Positions 33,483 through 42,450 of a stretch of 64,000 nucleotides of DNA are shown here, piece by piece. Positions within the stretch are counted from its first letter, which is position 1. Each line of letters starts with the position of its first letter. Origin of the DNA: Brevibacillus antibioticus (GTDB lineage: Bacteria > Bacillota > Bacilli > Brevibacillales > Brevibacillaceae); the NCBI RefSeq assembly GCF_005217615.1, contig NZ_SZNK01000001.1, forward strand, positions 3,668,501 to 3,732,500, read 5' to 3'. The position numbers and the translations under genes were made by a program. Below the pieces are notes generated by a model. That model ran no database searches and was not told the DNA's origin. It saw only the letters and a list, made by a program, of their open reading frames with translations.

Positions 33483-34145
33483 ATGGATAAACCACATTTT
33501 CAGAGCCTGCGCGAAGAACTAGATTTTACAACCTTACAAATAGCGGACTTGCTCACTCGTGAAGTAACAGATGCATTTACAAGATCAATCGAGGAGCTGC
33601 GGACCTCTTGGCATGCAAAGGGCTTGCCGATTGGTTCGATTGCACCTGATTTCACCTTGAACGATCACATTGGCAAGACCATTGCCTTGTCGGAAGAAGT
33701 CGTAAAAGGTCCCGTCGTCCTGACATTTTTCCGTGGATCATGGTGTCCCTACTGCAATTTGGAGCTGCAAGCATACCAACAACAGGTCGATACGATAACT
33801 TCACTGGGTGCCCAATTGTTTGCCATTAGTCCACAATCTCCTGCACACTCTCTTGCAATGCAAGAGAAAAACGGACTGAGCTTTCCCGTGCTATGCGATA
33901 CCAATAACCGGGTAGCAGAAAAATATAAACTCAGATTCAGATTACCTGATCATTTCCAGGATACCTACCGAACATTGGATATCGATCTCAAGCATTTTAA
34001 TAGCGACGATTCCTGGACACTCCCCATACCAGCTACTTATATCCTCGACAACCAGGGCGTAATCCGATCAGCATACTTAGATCCCGATTACAAAAAACGC
34101 ATGGAGCCTACTGAAGTTTTAGACATTCTACGTACCCTAACCTAA
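33483..34145 (+). CDS. Peroxiredoxin-like (AhpC/TSA family) protein
   Basis: A 220-residue thioredoxin-fold protein. IAPDFTLNDHIGKTIAL starts the AhpC/TSA domain at about residue 58. The active site is TFFRGSWCPYCNLELQAYQQ, with a CPYC pair rather than the usual lone peroxidatic Cys; this is the atypical peroxiredoxin-like subgroup. A helical N-terminal extension of about 55 residues precedes it. The ATG has AGGGGAACG. Probably reduces peroxides in the cytoplasm. Confidence 0.88.
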   Translation: MDKPHFQSLREELDFTTLQIADLLTREVTDAFTRSIEELRTSWHAKGLPIGSIAPDFTLNDHIGKTIALSEEVVKGPVVLTFFRGSWCPYCNLELQAYQQQVDTITSLGAQLFAISPQSPAHSLAMQEKNGLSFPVLCDTNNRVAEKYKLRFRLPDHFQDTYRTLDIDLKHFNSDDSWTLPIPATYILDNQGVIRSAYLDPDYKKRMEPTEVLDILRTLT

Positions 34146-34154
34146 CGCCTATAA

Positions 34155-34188
34155 GGAAGAACCAGTTGATACCACAACTGGTTCTTTG
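34155..34188 (+). terminator. Terminator after peroxiredoxin gene
   Basis: AGAACCAGTTG-atacca-CAACTGGTTCT followed by TTG. Confidence 0.75.
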
Positions 34189-34317
34189 TACGTCTATCCG
34201 TTACGAGCAATTAGTTTCTTTCCCCTACCAAAACTTGACAAGGATATATCTTATGTCTTATATTTTGCATGATTATATCTTTCAAATTTCGACACTCATT
34301 TACAAATTATACTAAAA

Positions 34318-34398
34318 ACTGCAAAGGCAAAGTCATCGAAAGGTGGCGACGCAAAACCACGGGTCTACAGTCTTTGACCATGATAGCCGGGTTGCCAT
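34318..34398 (+). promoter_or_regulatory. Cyclic-di-GMP-I (GEMM) riboswitch
   Basis: Conserved GEMM elements occur in order: GGCAAAGTCATCGAAAGGTGG, then CGACGCAAAACCACGGGTCT, then ATAGCCGGGTTGCC. This is the c-di-GMP-I consensus (gaaa tetraloop, acGCAAAgCcac.ggg, and aGcCgGGttgCC). A terminator at 34434-34467 forms the expression platform for the GNAT-chemoreceptor genes. Confidence 0.88.
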
Positions 34399-34433
34399 CA
34401 TCTTGATACCATTTTTTTGATGTTGGTAGCTTC

Positions 34434-34467
34434 GGTTGTTCCATTTCGATGGAACGGCCTTTTTTTG
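34434..34467 (+). terminator. Riboswitch-linked terminator
   Basis: GGttGTTCCAT-ttcg-ATGGAACggCC followed by seven T, 36 bp after the GEMM aptamer. Confidence 0.8.
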
Positions 34468-34593
34468 TGTTTCGTTTTTTGAAAGGAGGATGAAAGCACT
34501 TTCATTTTTGTAACAGATGGAAAAGCATAACTTTTGAGACGTCAAGCATACACAACACAGTTCAATCAGAGAAAATGATGGAGTGGAGAAGTT

Positions 34594-35148
34594 ATGTACA
34601 AACAAGTAGAAACCGTACAAGAATTAGCTACATTTCATGAAATCAAAGAAACAGTATGGACAAGCATGGGTTTCGAGATGGAGTACGCAAAAGAAGGCTC
34701 CGCACAATTCCTCCTACTTGCCGATGATGGTGAAGCAGGTGGAACATTTGAAATGATACCCTTTTCCAAATCAAGTGCTTATATGAAATCGCTATTTCAG
34801 GATGTTGTTACAGAAGATATGAAAGTAATGGAGGTAGACAGTCTCGCTGTTTTGCCGAAATACCGTGGACAATTAGGGCAAAAAGGAATTTGCTTGATGA
34901 TAGATTACGCTGAAAAGCATGGTTATACCCACGCAATCGGTGTATCAGATCCGACTTTTTTTACGTTCATTAACAAGAAGTATCATGTAAAGGCGATTCA
35001 GACCAAAGATATCGTCTTTTATAAAGGGGCCGATGCTATTCCGACCCTCTTCCATCTAAAAGATGTCTATGACAATAAGCACGATTCGAAATATTCCTGG
35101 TACAATTCGTCGTCATCCAACCAAGTAAAAGTCGAGGTAGGTGGGTAA
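34594..35148 (+). CDS. GNAT-like acyltransferase protein
   Basis: A 184-residue protein with a GNAT-like core. MEVDSLAVLPKYRGQLGQKG (about 80-100) resembles motif A (V...yrg.G.g..l), then ICLMIDYAEKHGYTHAIGVSD. The rest resembles autoinducer-synthase-like or N-acyl amino acid synthase-type GNATs, but no confident subfamily is claimed. GGAGTGGAG precedes the ATG. The next gene, a chemoreceptor, starts 3 bp after its stop. Both lie under the c-di-GMP riboswitch, so the protein probably acts in a motility/surface programme (inference). Confidence 0.65.
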   Translation: MYKQVETVQELATFHEIKETVWTSMGFEMEYAKEGSAQFLLLADDGEAGGTFEMIPFSKSSAYMKSLFQDVVTEDMKVMEVDSLAVLPKYRGQLGQKGICLMIDYAEKHGYTHAIGVSDPTFFTFINKKYHVKAIQTKDIVFYKGADAIPTLFHLKDVYDNKHDSKYSWYNSSSSNQVKVEVGG

Positions 35149-35151
35149 AAC

Positions 35152-36624
35152 ATGGATAACATTGATCTATTGAGAAGAAGAAACAATTGGGTCGTAATCG
35201 TATTCGCAAGTATTATTACGGTTGTTCAGGTCTTAAACCTCTTTCTAGGCGTACCGTACGCATTCGTTCTCACTGTACTGGGTATTTTGTATGGCGTGCT
35301 GGCACCTTTTACTTACATCTCCAATCGCCCGAGCTTCCGTGAAAAAGCAGCGCCTTTCATGAAGTTTTTCAACTTCGCTGTAATCGGAATCTTCATGTTC
35401 ATCATTGTTGGACTAGACCCGCATATGATCAATATCATGACCATTATGTTCTTTGTAGCAGTTATGGGAATTTATCAAGACCGACTCATCAATATTTTGA
35501 CCATTGTATCGACATTAGGCATTGTCTCTTACTACTTCCTGACACAGAGAGAATTGATTTTCCATTCGACCAGCAATCTTGACCTGATGTACTTCCTGCT
35601 TACCTTCTGCTTCGTCTCTGTCACGAGCATGATGCATGCTGTATTCAATAACAAGCTGCAAAAGGAAAGTGAGCAACAAAAGCAAGAAGCGATTGCCTCG
35701 AAGGAATCGTTGCAACGTGTTCTGGATCAGATCAATGAATCACTCACCTCTATGCAAGACTATCAAGAGAATTTGAACAAGGTAACGGACGGTGTAAATG
35801 TTCGCGCTGTCGAAACCGTTGCTTCCCTGCAAGACATTATGGAGTCCTTTACGGTCCAGACCAGCAATACGGACGAGCTGCGTCGGGAAATGAGCTCGAC
35901 GAATCTGCAAGTTGAGGATATGACCCGCTCTGTTACGGAGATGCATGAATACGTAGAATCGACCAAAGAAGCCACTAACGAGAGCGGTAAACGCATTGGC
36001 AACATCGGCAATGATTTTGAACGATTCATCAAGGACATCCAAGGTACGAACCAGCTGATTCAAGAGCTCAATAAAGAAACCGAATCGATTGGGAAAATCA
36101 TTCAAACCATTTCCGAGATTTCTGCACAAACCAATCTTCTGGCACTCAATGCCACGATTGAAGCGTCTCGTGCAGGTGAACACGGCCGTGGATTTGCTGT
36201 CGTAGCAGATGAAGTACGGAAGCTGGCTGAATCCTCCAAGCTATCCTCAGAGTCGATTTCGAACCTGCTCATGACCATTCGCGAAAAAATGAAGCTCGTA
36301 TCCGATATGATTTCTGAGTCACAGACTTCTTTTGAGAAAAATAGCGAGGGTATCCTCGAAGTACAAGAAATGTTCACCAATATGGACAACTACATGCAAA
36401 ACTTCGCGGATAAAACGAAAAACCTGCAAGAGTTCATCATCCATGTTCACAGCATGATTCAGGAAGTCGGCGCAAAAGTTGAAGTCAATGCAGATATTAC
36501 CGACAAGAACAAAGAGAACCTGGAAGAAGTGCTAGTTCTCGTTTCTGAGCAAAAAGACGAAGTCGTTAAGGTATCTGGCGGCTTTGAGAGAATCGAACAA
36601 CAGATGCGTGGTCTCCATATGTAA
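35152..36624 (+). CDS. Methyl-accepting chemotaxis protein with multi-helix membrane sensor
   Basis: A 490-residue chemoreceptor. The N-terminal 175 residues hold about six membrane helices with very short loops and no extracellular ligand domain, so it may sense the membrane state or a partner. No clear HAMP. A long coiled coil follows, with the MCP hairpin tip [20 protein letters not shown] and [20 protein letters not shown] (about 318-357). It would signal through CheA/CheW. It is co-transcribed with the GNAT gene under the c-di-GMP riboswitch. Confidence 0.9.
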   Translation: MDNIDLLRRRNNWVVIVFASIITVVQVLNLFLGVPYAFVLTVLGILYGVLAPFTYISNRPSFREKAAPFMKFFNFAVIGIFMFIIVGLDPHMINIMTIMFFVAVMGIYQDRLINILTIVSTLGIVSYYFLTQRELIFHSTSNLDLMYFLLTFCFVSVTSMMHAVFNNKLQKESEQQKQEAIASKESLQRVLDQINESLTSMQDYQENLNKVTDGVNVRAVETVASLQDIMESFTVQTSNTDELRREMSSTNLQVEDMTRSVTEMHEYVESTKEATNESGKRIGNIGNDFERFIKDIQGTNQLIQELNKETESIGKIIQTISEISAQTNLLALNATIEASRAGEHGRGFAVVADEVRKLAESSKLSSESISNLLMTIREKMKLVSDMISESQTSFEKNSEGILEVQEMFTNMDNYMQNFADKTKNLQEFIIHVHSMIQEVGAKVEVNADITDKNKENLEEVLVLVSEQKDEVVKVSGGFERIEQQMRGLHM

Positions 36625-36632
36625 CCTTCCTG

Positions 36633-36663
36633 CAACCGCCTTTCACGGGCGGTTGTTTTCTTT
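36633..36663 (+). terminator. Terminator after chemoreceptor
   Basis: CAACCGCC-tttcac-GGGCGGTTG followed by TTTTCTTTTC. Confidence 0.8.
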
Positions 36664-36737
36664 TCTCATTTTGTAACCGAATAGATATATAATAGAAATA
36701 TTCTGATATTAAAAGTTCGAAAGGAGGCACATCATTG

Positions 36738-37790
36738 ATGGATGCACGAATCGAAACCAAAACGATTCAGACCGATCGACTGCTCATTTCCTATCTGACA
36801 GCAGGTGTACCGGAAGGAGAACCGCTTCTCCTCATTCACGGTAATGCATCAGCTAACTTGTTCTGGGATGATACCATTGCGGCTCTATGTGACCAGTACC
36901 GTGTGTATGCACCTGATATGCGTGGCTATGGAGCAAGTGAAGCATTGCCCCTCGATGCGACACGCGGTTTGCGAGACTGGTCGGATGACCTTTATTCGTT
37001 TATTCGGGCATTGGATTTGCCAACACCCGTCCATCTTGCCGGCTGGTCGTTGGGCGGTGGGATCGTGATGCAGTTTGCCATCGATCACCCGCAGGAAGTG
37101 CGCTCTCTGATTCTCATCGCCCCCATGTCCCCTTACGGCTTTGGCGGAACCAAGGATTTAGCTGGCACTCCGTGCTACAGTAGCTTCTCAGGCTCCGGTG
37201 GAGGAGCCGCCAACTCCGAGCTGGTCAAAAGGATTGCAGCCAAAGATATGGGCAATGAATCTCCCTCCAGTCCTCGCAATGTCATGAATCAGCTTTATTT
37301 CAAGCCGCCGTTCCAGGTTGACTCAGAGCGGGAAGACCGTTATGTGAGTGCGATAATCTCTACAAGAACGGGAGAGGGCTTTTACCCCGGTGCCTTTGAA
37401 TACGTAAACGATTGGCCCGGTGTCGCTCCTGGAACGACAGGGATTACGAATGCGATTTCTCCCAAATACGTAAATTTGTCCGGTATTGTCCAAATTGAGC
37501 CGAAGTGTCCGATTTTATGGATTCGCGGTGCGGATGATGCCATTGTCTCAGATCAGTCGCTAGCTGATTTCGGTACGCTGGGCAAGCTTGGCTATGTCCC
37601 CGGATGGCCGGGCGAAGACGAATACCCCCCGCAGCCGATGGTCTCCCAAATTCGTGACGTGCTTGAACAATATCAGCGCGCTGGTGGTTCCTATCAGGAG
37701 ATTGTCATGGAAAATGTGGGGCACGCTCCACACATTGAAAAGGCAGAGGAGTTTGTAGAGCTCATTCGAAAAAGGAGGAGACTGAGGTGA
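36738..37790 (+). CDS. Alpha/beta hydrolase
   Basis: A 350-residue cytosolic alpha/beta hydrolase. The oxyanion region is LLIHGNASANLFWDDTIAAL. The nucleophile Ser is in LAGWSLGGGIVMQFA (about 105), and the acid Asp in WIRGADDAIVSDQ (about 270). The base His is in ENVGHAPHIEKAEEFV near the C-terminus. The long insert between strand 6 and the acid (about 140-250) acts as a lid. It may be an esterase, lipase or haloalkane-type enzyme. ATG 36738 with AAGGAGG is preferred over the adjacent TTG. Confidence 0.85.
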   Translation: MDARIETKTIQTDRLLISYLTAGVPEGEPLLLIHGNASANLFWDDTIAALCDQYRVYAPDMRGYGASEALPLDATRGLRDWSDDLYSFIRALDLPTPVHLAGWSLGGGIVMQFAIDHPQEVRSLILIAPMSPYGFGGTKDLAGTPCYSSFSGSGGGAANSELVKRIAAKDMGNESPSSPRNVMNQLYFKPPFQVDSEREDRYVSAIISTRTGEGFYPGAFEYVNDWPGVAPGTTGITNAISPKYVNLSGIVQIEPKCPILWIRGADDAIVSDQSLADFGTLGKLGYVPGWPGEDEYPPQPMVSQIRDVLEQYQRAGGSYQEIVMENVGHAPHIEKAEEFVELIRKRRRLR

Positions 37791-37847
37791 ACTCAGCTTT
37801 CTCCCGTCTTCGTTTATCCGATGTAGCGGTTTTCTTCTTTAATGTAT

Positions 37848-37876
37848 GAAAAAAGGCTCTCCGGGAGGAGAACCTT
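37848..37876 (-). terminator. Terminator after MFS gene
   Basis: GGttCTCC-tccc-GGAGagCC followed on the minus strand by six T; it ends the AT-rich gene island. Confidence 0.65.
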
Positions 37877-37950
37877 CATTCGATATTCGCACGTGTTCTC
37901 TGATAATCTTAATTATTCGTGTATCCCTTTAACGGATTTAGGTATGAATA

Positions 37951-39204
37951 TTACGATTTGAAATTAGTGTCCTCATTATTTTGAAGCAAACCAACTTTGG
38001 ACAGACTACCAAACATCAAAATCCCTGCACCAACTAATAACAACCCACCAGATAGGTTAAAAACAAACCGTACACCAAGTTGATCGGTTAAATAGCCAAA
38101 TAGCATTGTTGCAACACCGTACAGAGCAAAATTAAGAGCATCTTGAGCTGAATAGACTTTGGGTAACACTGATTCTGGCGTAGATATTTGAACGAGGGTT
38201 CCGTGCGACACCCCCTTCAGTTGGCTAAACAAACCGAATAAAAATGATACTGTGACAGCTATCCAAGGGTTTGTCAATTGTGCGAATAACAAAATTAACC
38301 CTGACGATATAACTGCACCGATCCGCACGATTATTACGAGATTACGCTGAATACGATCTTCATACTTAAATCCAAGCATCCCACCGAGTAATAGCCCCGC
38401 AAAGAACAGAGAGTTGAGATAGCCCCACCATTCTTCTCCAGAACGTAGAGCATCTTCGATGAAGACATAGATAATAGCAGCAATCCACACCACATTAGCA
38501 ATAGAATCAAGTAATTCCGCTATTGTGAGCGTTCGAATGGTAGGGGTTCGGAAAATATATTTGAATCCTTCCTTTGCTCCTTTGAACCGCTTTCCATCAT
38601 CTGTGCTTATGTCAGTAGGCTCTGTTTCATTTGCCATGCGACGAATCAAAACCATCATTATTGATGATAATACATAAAGCCCGAATGTTAACCAGAAGAT
38701 AGTGCTTGATCCAAGCCAAACTAATAGTATAGAAGAAATCGGCCAACCTCCTAGTTGAATTGTTCTATCGACAATTGATAAGAAGCTGTTGTATTTAATC
38801 AATTTATCTTCGTGCACTAATCTAGGAATCAGTGAATCCCTGGCTGGGGATGCCCATCCATCAAAGAAGCCAATCAATGATGTCATCAAGAGAAGAACAA
38901 TTAAGGTGGATGTATTGTGCATATCTGCAATAATAAAAAGAGCGAGCAGAAGAATAAACCATGTTTTTCCGATCTGTGAAAAGGAAATCAAACTTTTAAG
39001 TGAATATCGTTCAAATAAAAGAGGTGCGATGAGTGCTCCTAAAAATCGAGAGATCATCGTGATGAAAGGTACCATCGCCATTTGAAACGTTGAACCATTA
39101 AGGCTGTGAATCACTGCGATTAGACCAACAATGTACAAGATGTCGCCAAAATTCGCAAAAGATTGTCCGATCCAAAGCAACCTAAATGACTTGATATCTT
39201 TCAT
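37951..39204 (-). CDS. MFS transporter (MefA-like exporter type)
   Basis: A 417-residue membrane protein with 12 predicted helices. It resembles the macrolide-efflux-like MFS group (start KSFRLLWIGQSFANFGDILY). SLIGFFDGWASPARDSLIPRLV is the loop 4-5 signature of these exporters. GAGGAG precedes the ATG at 39204. The codon use and AT content differ from flanking genes. As the last gene of the island it is the likely exporter of the peptide product and a self-protection factor (inference). Confidence 0.85.
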   Translation of the reverse strand: MKDIKSFRLLWIGQSFANFGDILYIVGLIAVIHSLNGSTFQMAMVPFITMISRFLGALIAPLLFERYSLKSLISFSQIGKTWFILLLALFIIADMHNTSTLIVLLLMTSLIGFFDGWASPARDSLIPRLVHEDKLIKYNSFLSIVDRTIQLGGWPISSILLVWLGSSTIFWLTFGLYVLSSIMMVLIRRMANETEPTDISTDDGKRFKGAKEGFKYIFRTPTIRTLTIAELLDSIANVVWIAAIIYVFIEDALRSGEEWWGYLNSLFFAGLLLGGMLGFKYEDRIQRNLVIIVRIGAVISSGLILLFAQLTNPWIAVTVSFLFGLFSQLKGVSHGTLVQISTPESVLPKVYSAQDALNFALYGVATMLFGYLTDQLGVRFVFNLSGGLLLVGAGILMFGSLSKVGLLQNNEDTNFKS

Positions 39205-39298
39205 AGAGAATCTCCTCTATATTAATTTAACATTTATATTTTATATAAGCATACGTAAAATAAATCTTTGATTGCCATTCGGCTTCCCCTCCTTATTC

Positions 39299-40156
39299 CT
39301 ATCTAATCTCTATCGATTTACTATATATGAAGTTAAGATGTTCTTTTCCAAAGAGATATTCTAATGATTCCTGCTCTTCTATAAATAAAGGCTTAAATTT
39401 TTCAACTTTATATATTTCATTGGGGATATCCCCTTTGTAGAAATCATCTTCTTTACAAGAAGCAATAAACTCACTTCTTTTAGTTAAATTAACACAAAGA
39501 TGCTTTAAATCATTTTGAGTCCACCTGCTAAACCCTTTATTATCGGACATAATGCCGTATTGCAATCCCGAATCATTCTCAAACGAATAGAGATTTAAAG
39601 CGTTGCTCTCATCTAAACCAAAGACAAAATATCCTCCGTTATCTAAAGTTAAAATATCTATTGGATATAATAAACATCCATCTAGTTTAAGATCAGTATA
39701 AGAAATATTATTTTTCAAAGAATACGCATGGATTGAACATCCAAACGAAGAACTACCTTCAATTTCATTAAAGAACATGCAATTTCCACAGTCTGTTGTA
39801 ACACTGCCTTCTTCATTGATTAGTCCTATATTATTTATAATTTCCGATTTCCTGTTGTATTCGTTTGCATTTAATGTAGACTTTAACACTTCATCATATA
39901 TTTCGTTAACTCGGAGAATTTCTTTTGTTTCAAGAGGGTATGGCGATCCAGCACAACACAATCGTTTATGTGCAGTATGACAATTCATACAATCTAAATT
40001 AACGAGGTTGTTCAAAGTTTTCACATCATACAAATTACCACCAAATTCAAATATGGTTTTATTATAGTTATTTAATATGTATTTTTGAGCCAAACCTCTG
40101 AGGTATAGATGCATAGGATGAGTAGTAAACGCATACCCAGTAACCTTAAAATTCAT
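39299..40156 (-). CDS. Cysteine-cluster protein resembling the YkgJ/DUF3109 family
   Basis: A 285-residue soluble protein. CMNCHTAHKRLCCAGSPYPL (about 56-75) and CGNCMFFNEIEGSSSFGCSI (about 122-141), followed by LDGCLLYPIDIL, give the C..C...CC / C..C...C...C pattern of YkgJ/DUF3109 proteins. Those are thought to bind zinc or an iron cluster. The C-terminal 100 residues are not recognised. AT-rich. It lies between a precursor-like peptide gene and an MFS exporter, so a role in peptide maturation or tailoring is possible (inference). The resemblance is by motif only. Confidence 0.55.
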   Translation of the reverse strand: MNFKVTGYAFTTHPMHLYLRGLAQKYILNNYNKTIFEFGGNLYDVKTLNNLVNLDCMNCHTAHKRLCCAGSPYPLETKEILRVNEIYDEVLKSTLNANEYNRKSEIINNIGLINEEGSVTTDCGNCMFFNEIEGSSSFGCSIHAYSLKNNISYTDLKLDGCLLYPIDILTLDNGGYFVFGLDESNALNLYSFENDSGLQYGIMSDNKGFSRWTQNDLKHLCVNLTKRSEFIASCKEDDFYKGDIPNEIYKVEKFKPLFIEEQESLEYLFGKEHLNFIYSKSIEIR

Positions 40157-40401
40157 TAATCACACCACTCTCACAAAAAAATACGACCAACATACATGAC
40201 TTATTCAGTTCGCTGCAGTAACCTTGCTCGCTTACGCATTTTTGCAAGTAAACAAAGAAAAAACGAGTGATGAAAGCTGCACCCACGGCCAAATGGTTAG
40301 CGGCTTCTTCTACACTCGTTGTCAGGTTCGCATCAGAAACCACAAGGGATCTGAGCGAATCTACATTGATTTTGACACAGCAGTCCGCCGCTTTGCTACG
40401 C

Positions 40402-40551
40402 TTATTTCAGCTTTTTGGTCTTCTTAGCTCGCCATGACCTGGTGGCCGGTTTATTCAAGCATAGATTCTCATCATTTCCGATTGAACTGCATAAGTCATG
40501 CACCATATTGGTCGTTTCTAAATATTGCAAATTATCAATACTTAAAATCAT
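40402..40551 (-). CDS. Precursor-like short peptide, 49 aa
   Basis: The ATG at 40551 follows AAAAAGGAGTG (short spacing). The peptide starts MILSIDNLQYLETTNMVHDL, a leader-like acidic/amphipathic stretch. It continues CSSIGNDENLC and then a basic Trp-containing tail ending RAKKTKKLK. Two Cys bracket a Ser/Asn/Asp-rich segment. It lies 63 bp downstream of the HExxH gene on the same strand. This is the most RiPP-precursor-like frame in the island, but it could still be a chance frame. Confidence 0.45.
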   Translation of the reverse strand: MILSIDNLQYLETTNMVHDLCSSIGNDENLCLNKPATRSWRAKKTKKLK

Positions 40552-40614
40552 CACTCCTTTTTGTTTTCCAGAAGTCTTAATAGGAGCAACACCCTAAAAG
40601 AGTATTTGTTTCAT

Positions 40615-41508
40615 TTATTTTCGCAAACTTCTCGATATATCCTCAAAAGAAGGGTTTGCACAAAACTGATTTAGCTTCTCGAGAATAAGTATCCCTTGTT
40701 TTCCGAGCAAATAAGTTTTTTGGTTAAGCTCATTAAGTGTAACCGCTAATTCAGGAAAATAGTTGCGATCTTTTCGTCGGTCTCTCAACATATAGTATAA
40801 ATGCATAATGCTTACAGCAACATTCGCAGCGTGATAAGAACGATCCAATGGTCTTTTAATTTTTAGGATCGTAGAAGTTACTAGACCATCTTCCTCAGCA
40901 CACGCGGCTGGATCTGGAAAAATGGAATTCACCATATCATCTACAAACAAGGAGTTGTGAACAAATTCATGATAGATGTGTTCTGCCAAATCAACAATTG
41001 ACCAATGTGAATGAGCATTGATCCAGATAAAGCCAACGAATCCTGACACAGACCCTCCGCCAAATCCACTCTTTTTCACTACCAGTATGGTACTGATATA
41101 TTGGTTAATCAAATTGTATAAATCGTTATGTAGCAATTTGATAAGACCTAATGCTGACTCGATTTTATAGCGTATTTCTAATTGATCCTGCTCGCTAAAA
41201 AGATGGTTGTCGTTAACGAGATCTTCTTCCTCAATCAATCCGTTGTCAAGCATTTTTTTGACATGCATTTCATTATCAAACTCAATAATGATTTTTTCTT
41301 GCACCTTTAATTCAGAGTTCTGGAGTTGATTTAACGCCTCAATAAAATGGCGTTTCAGATCAAACTCACTCATACCAAGACAGAAATCTTTGCCATTAAG
41401 ATATTCCACAATATCAATCAAGTTTTTTTGAAGATGATGATAGTTCAAAAAAGGAAAGTCAACAAATTCAGCACCCTCTTGTTTTGAAAGCATTTCGACT
41501 TCAGACAT
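40615..41508 (-). CDS. HExxH-motif protein resembling aKG-HExxH-type peptide beta-hydroxylases
   Basis: A 297-residue soluble protein. The metal motif is in LAEHIYHEFVHNSLFVDD (HEFVH, about residue 180). It is preceded by GSVSGFVGFIWINAHSHWS and followed by ILKIKRPLDRSYHAANVAVS, whose RP..RS.HAA segment fits the Arg/third-ligand region of the HExxH peptide-modification family. The N-terminal 150 residues are helical and may bind substrate. The ATG at 41508 is chosen because AGGAGGG lies 7 bp upstream; the frame to 41574 is not needed. A zinc protease is the alternative, but the neighbourhood favours peptide hydroxylation (inference). Confidence 0.55.
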   Translation of the reverse strand: MSEVEMLSKQEGAEFVDFPFLNYHHLQKNLIDIVEYLNGKDFCLGMSEFDLKRHFIEALNQLQNSELKVQEKIIIEFDNEMHVKKMLDNGLIEEEDLVNDNHLFSEQDQLEIRYKIESALGLIKLLHNDLYNLINQYISTILVVKKSGFGGGSVSGFVGFIWINAHSHWSIVDLAEHIYHEFVHNSLFVDDMVNSIFPDPAACAEEDGLVTSTILKIKRPLDRSYHAANVAVSIMHLYYMLRDRRKDRNYFPELAVTLNELNQKTYLLGKQGILILEKLNQFCANPSFEDISRSLRK

Positions 41509-41764
41509 TTCGAACCCTCCTAAGATAAAAAGATCGTTAAAACCTAGCTGTCTACTTAGCTCACTAATGAACATCTGGTTAAAGAATCAAGCGGCAGTCT
41601 CCGCACAGCATGTCGTCAGCGATATGACTCAAGCCATTTATCAAATGAAGATAATGCCCATGAGCTTATCCTTTTCAATGGATTTATGGACAGGTCTACC
41701 TCTCCAATCTATTTGTAAAGAAGATTCATATAACATTAATGCAACGCTAGTGAGTATAAGAATA

Positions 41765-41824
41765 TAGTCGTAGGCAATTCTCATCCCGCAATAATAATGA
41801 AAGACGGAGAGCTACCTACGACTA
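41765..41824 (-). repeat. Inverted repeat in leader between small peptide and HExxH gene
   Basis: TAGTCGTAGG (41765-41774) and CCTACGACTA (41815-41824) are perfect 10-bp arms. Next to them AGTTGAAA/TTTCAACT forms a second hairpin (41825-41849). No T-run, so this may be a processing or attenuation site. The remaining stretch 41509-41764 shows no convincing gene. Confidence 0.5.
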
Positions 41825-41857
41825 AGTTGAAAGCATCATATTTTCAACTTTCAGAAA

Positions 41858-41995
41858 CTAGCTTTCTTTCTTTGTATTTTCCTCTTCTTGCTCTGGCAAA
41901 TCGTGAAGCGCCATACGAACAACAACGGTGACTCTCTGTTTGCCTTCGAAATGGGTATTGACAAAATGCGAGATGTTCATTTTTTTTTCTTCCAT
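41858..41995 (-). CDS. Short peptide gene, 45 aa
   Basis: MEEKKMNISHFVNTHFEGKQ, then RVTVVVRMALHDLPEQEEENT. AGGAGG lies 9 bp before the ATG at 41995, so translation is likely. No Cys. It is the first frame of the island in transcription order; it may be a regulator, a second precursor or a leftover. Not recognised. Confidence 0.5.
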   Translation of the reverse strand: MEEKKMNISHFVNTHFEGKQRVTVVVRMALHDLPEQEEENTKKES

Positions 41996-42136
41996 CGATC
42001 TCAACCTCCTAAACTATTCTTGACAGAATTTTGTTTCAATTTGATTTTAACTAGCAAATTGAATATTTGTCAATAATTACCTTTAAATATAAGTGAACCT
42101 TAATCCCCGTAAACGGCAATAGCGAAACCCCTGGAG

Positions 42137-42450
42137 CTATTTAGCATCCGCGAAGCTTCGCTCAATGGTTTCTTTTCTTTTTTTGTAGAGTTTCTTACCT
42201 GCTTTACTCAATCGGTTTAATCGCACCCAATCCTTGCTGTCTTCCCAAACATGTCGAGTCACCACTTTTCGGTGGCTCTTGGATCGAGTGCATTTTGAAA
42301 GGTAGGGGCACGTTTTGCAAACCTCTAAATTCGACTTGTAATGGCGATACCCATGGCGATCCGTCGTGCTGTACAGCAATTCTTGCTGATTTGGGCATGT
42401 ATAGCTGTTTCTTTCAGCGTTGTATGTAAACTGCCACGGTTTCCCCCGCT
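42137..42450 (-). pseudogene. IS1182-type transposase C-terminal remnant
   Basis: In one minus-strand frame: WQFTYNAERNSYTCPNQQEL, then GYRHYKSNLEVCKTCPYLSK, then KKLYKKRKETIERSFADAK and a stop. The Y.CP / C..CP...C cysteine set and the Y..RKETIERSFADAK end are hallmarks of IS1182-family DDE transposases. The N-terminal two thirds and any C-terminal extension are missing. It borders the truncated jelly-roll gene. Confidence 0.75.

Noticed and set aside
40146..40427. Frames on both strands between the precursor-like peptide and the cysteine-cluster gene, one with several Cys
   Set aside because: No ribosome sites, overlaps with neighbours and no recognised family; treated as non-coding.
41580..41790. 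Minus-strand 47-codon frame starting near the inverted repeat (MRIAYDYILILTSV...)
   Set aside because: The start lies inside the hairpin without a ribosome site; could be a mobile-element remnant but not supportable.
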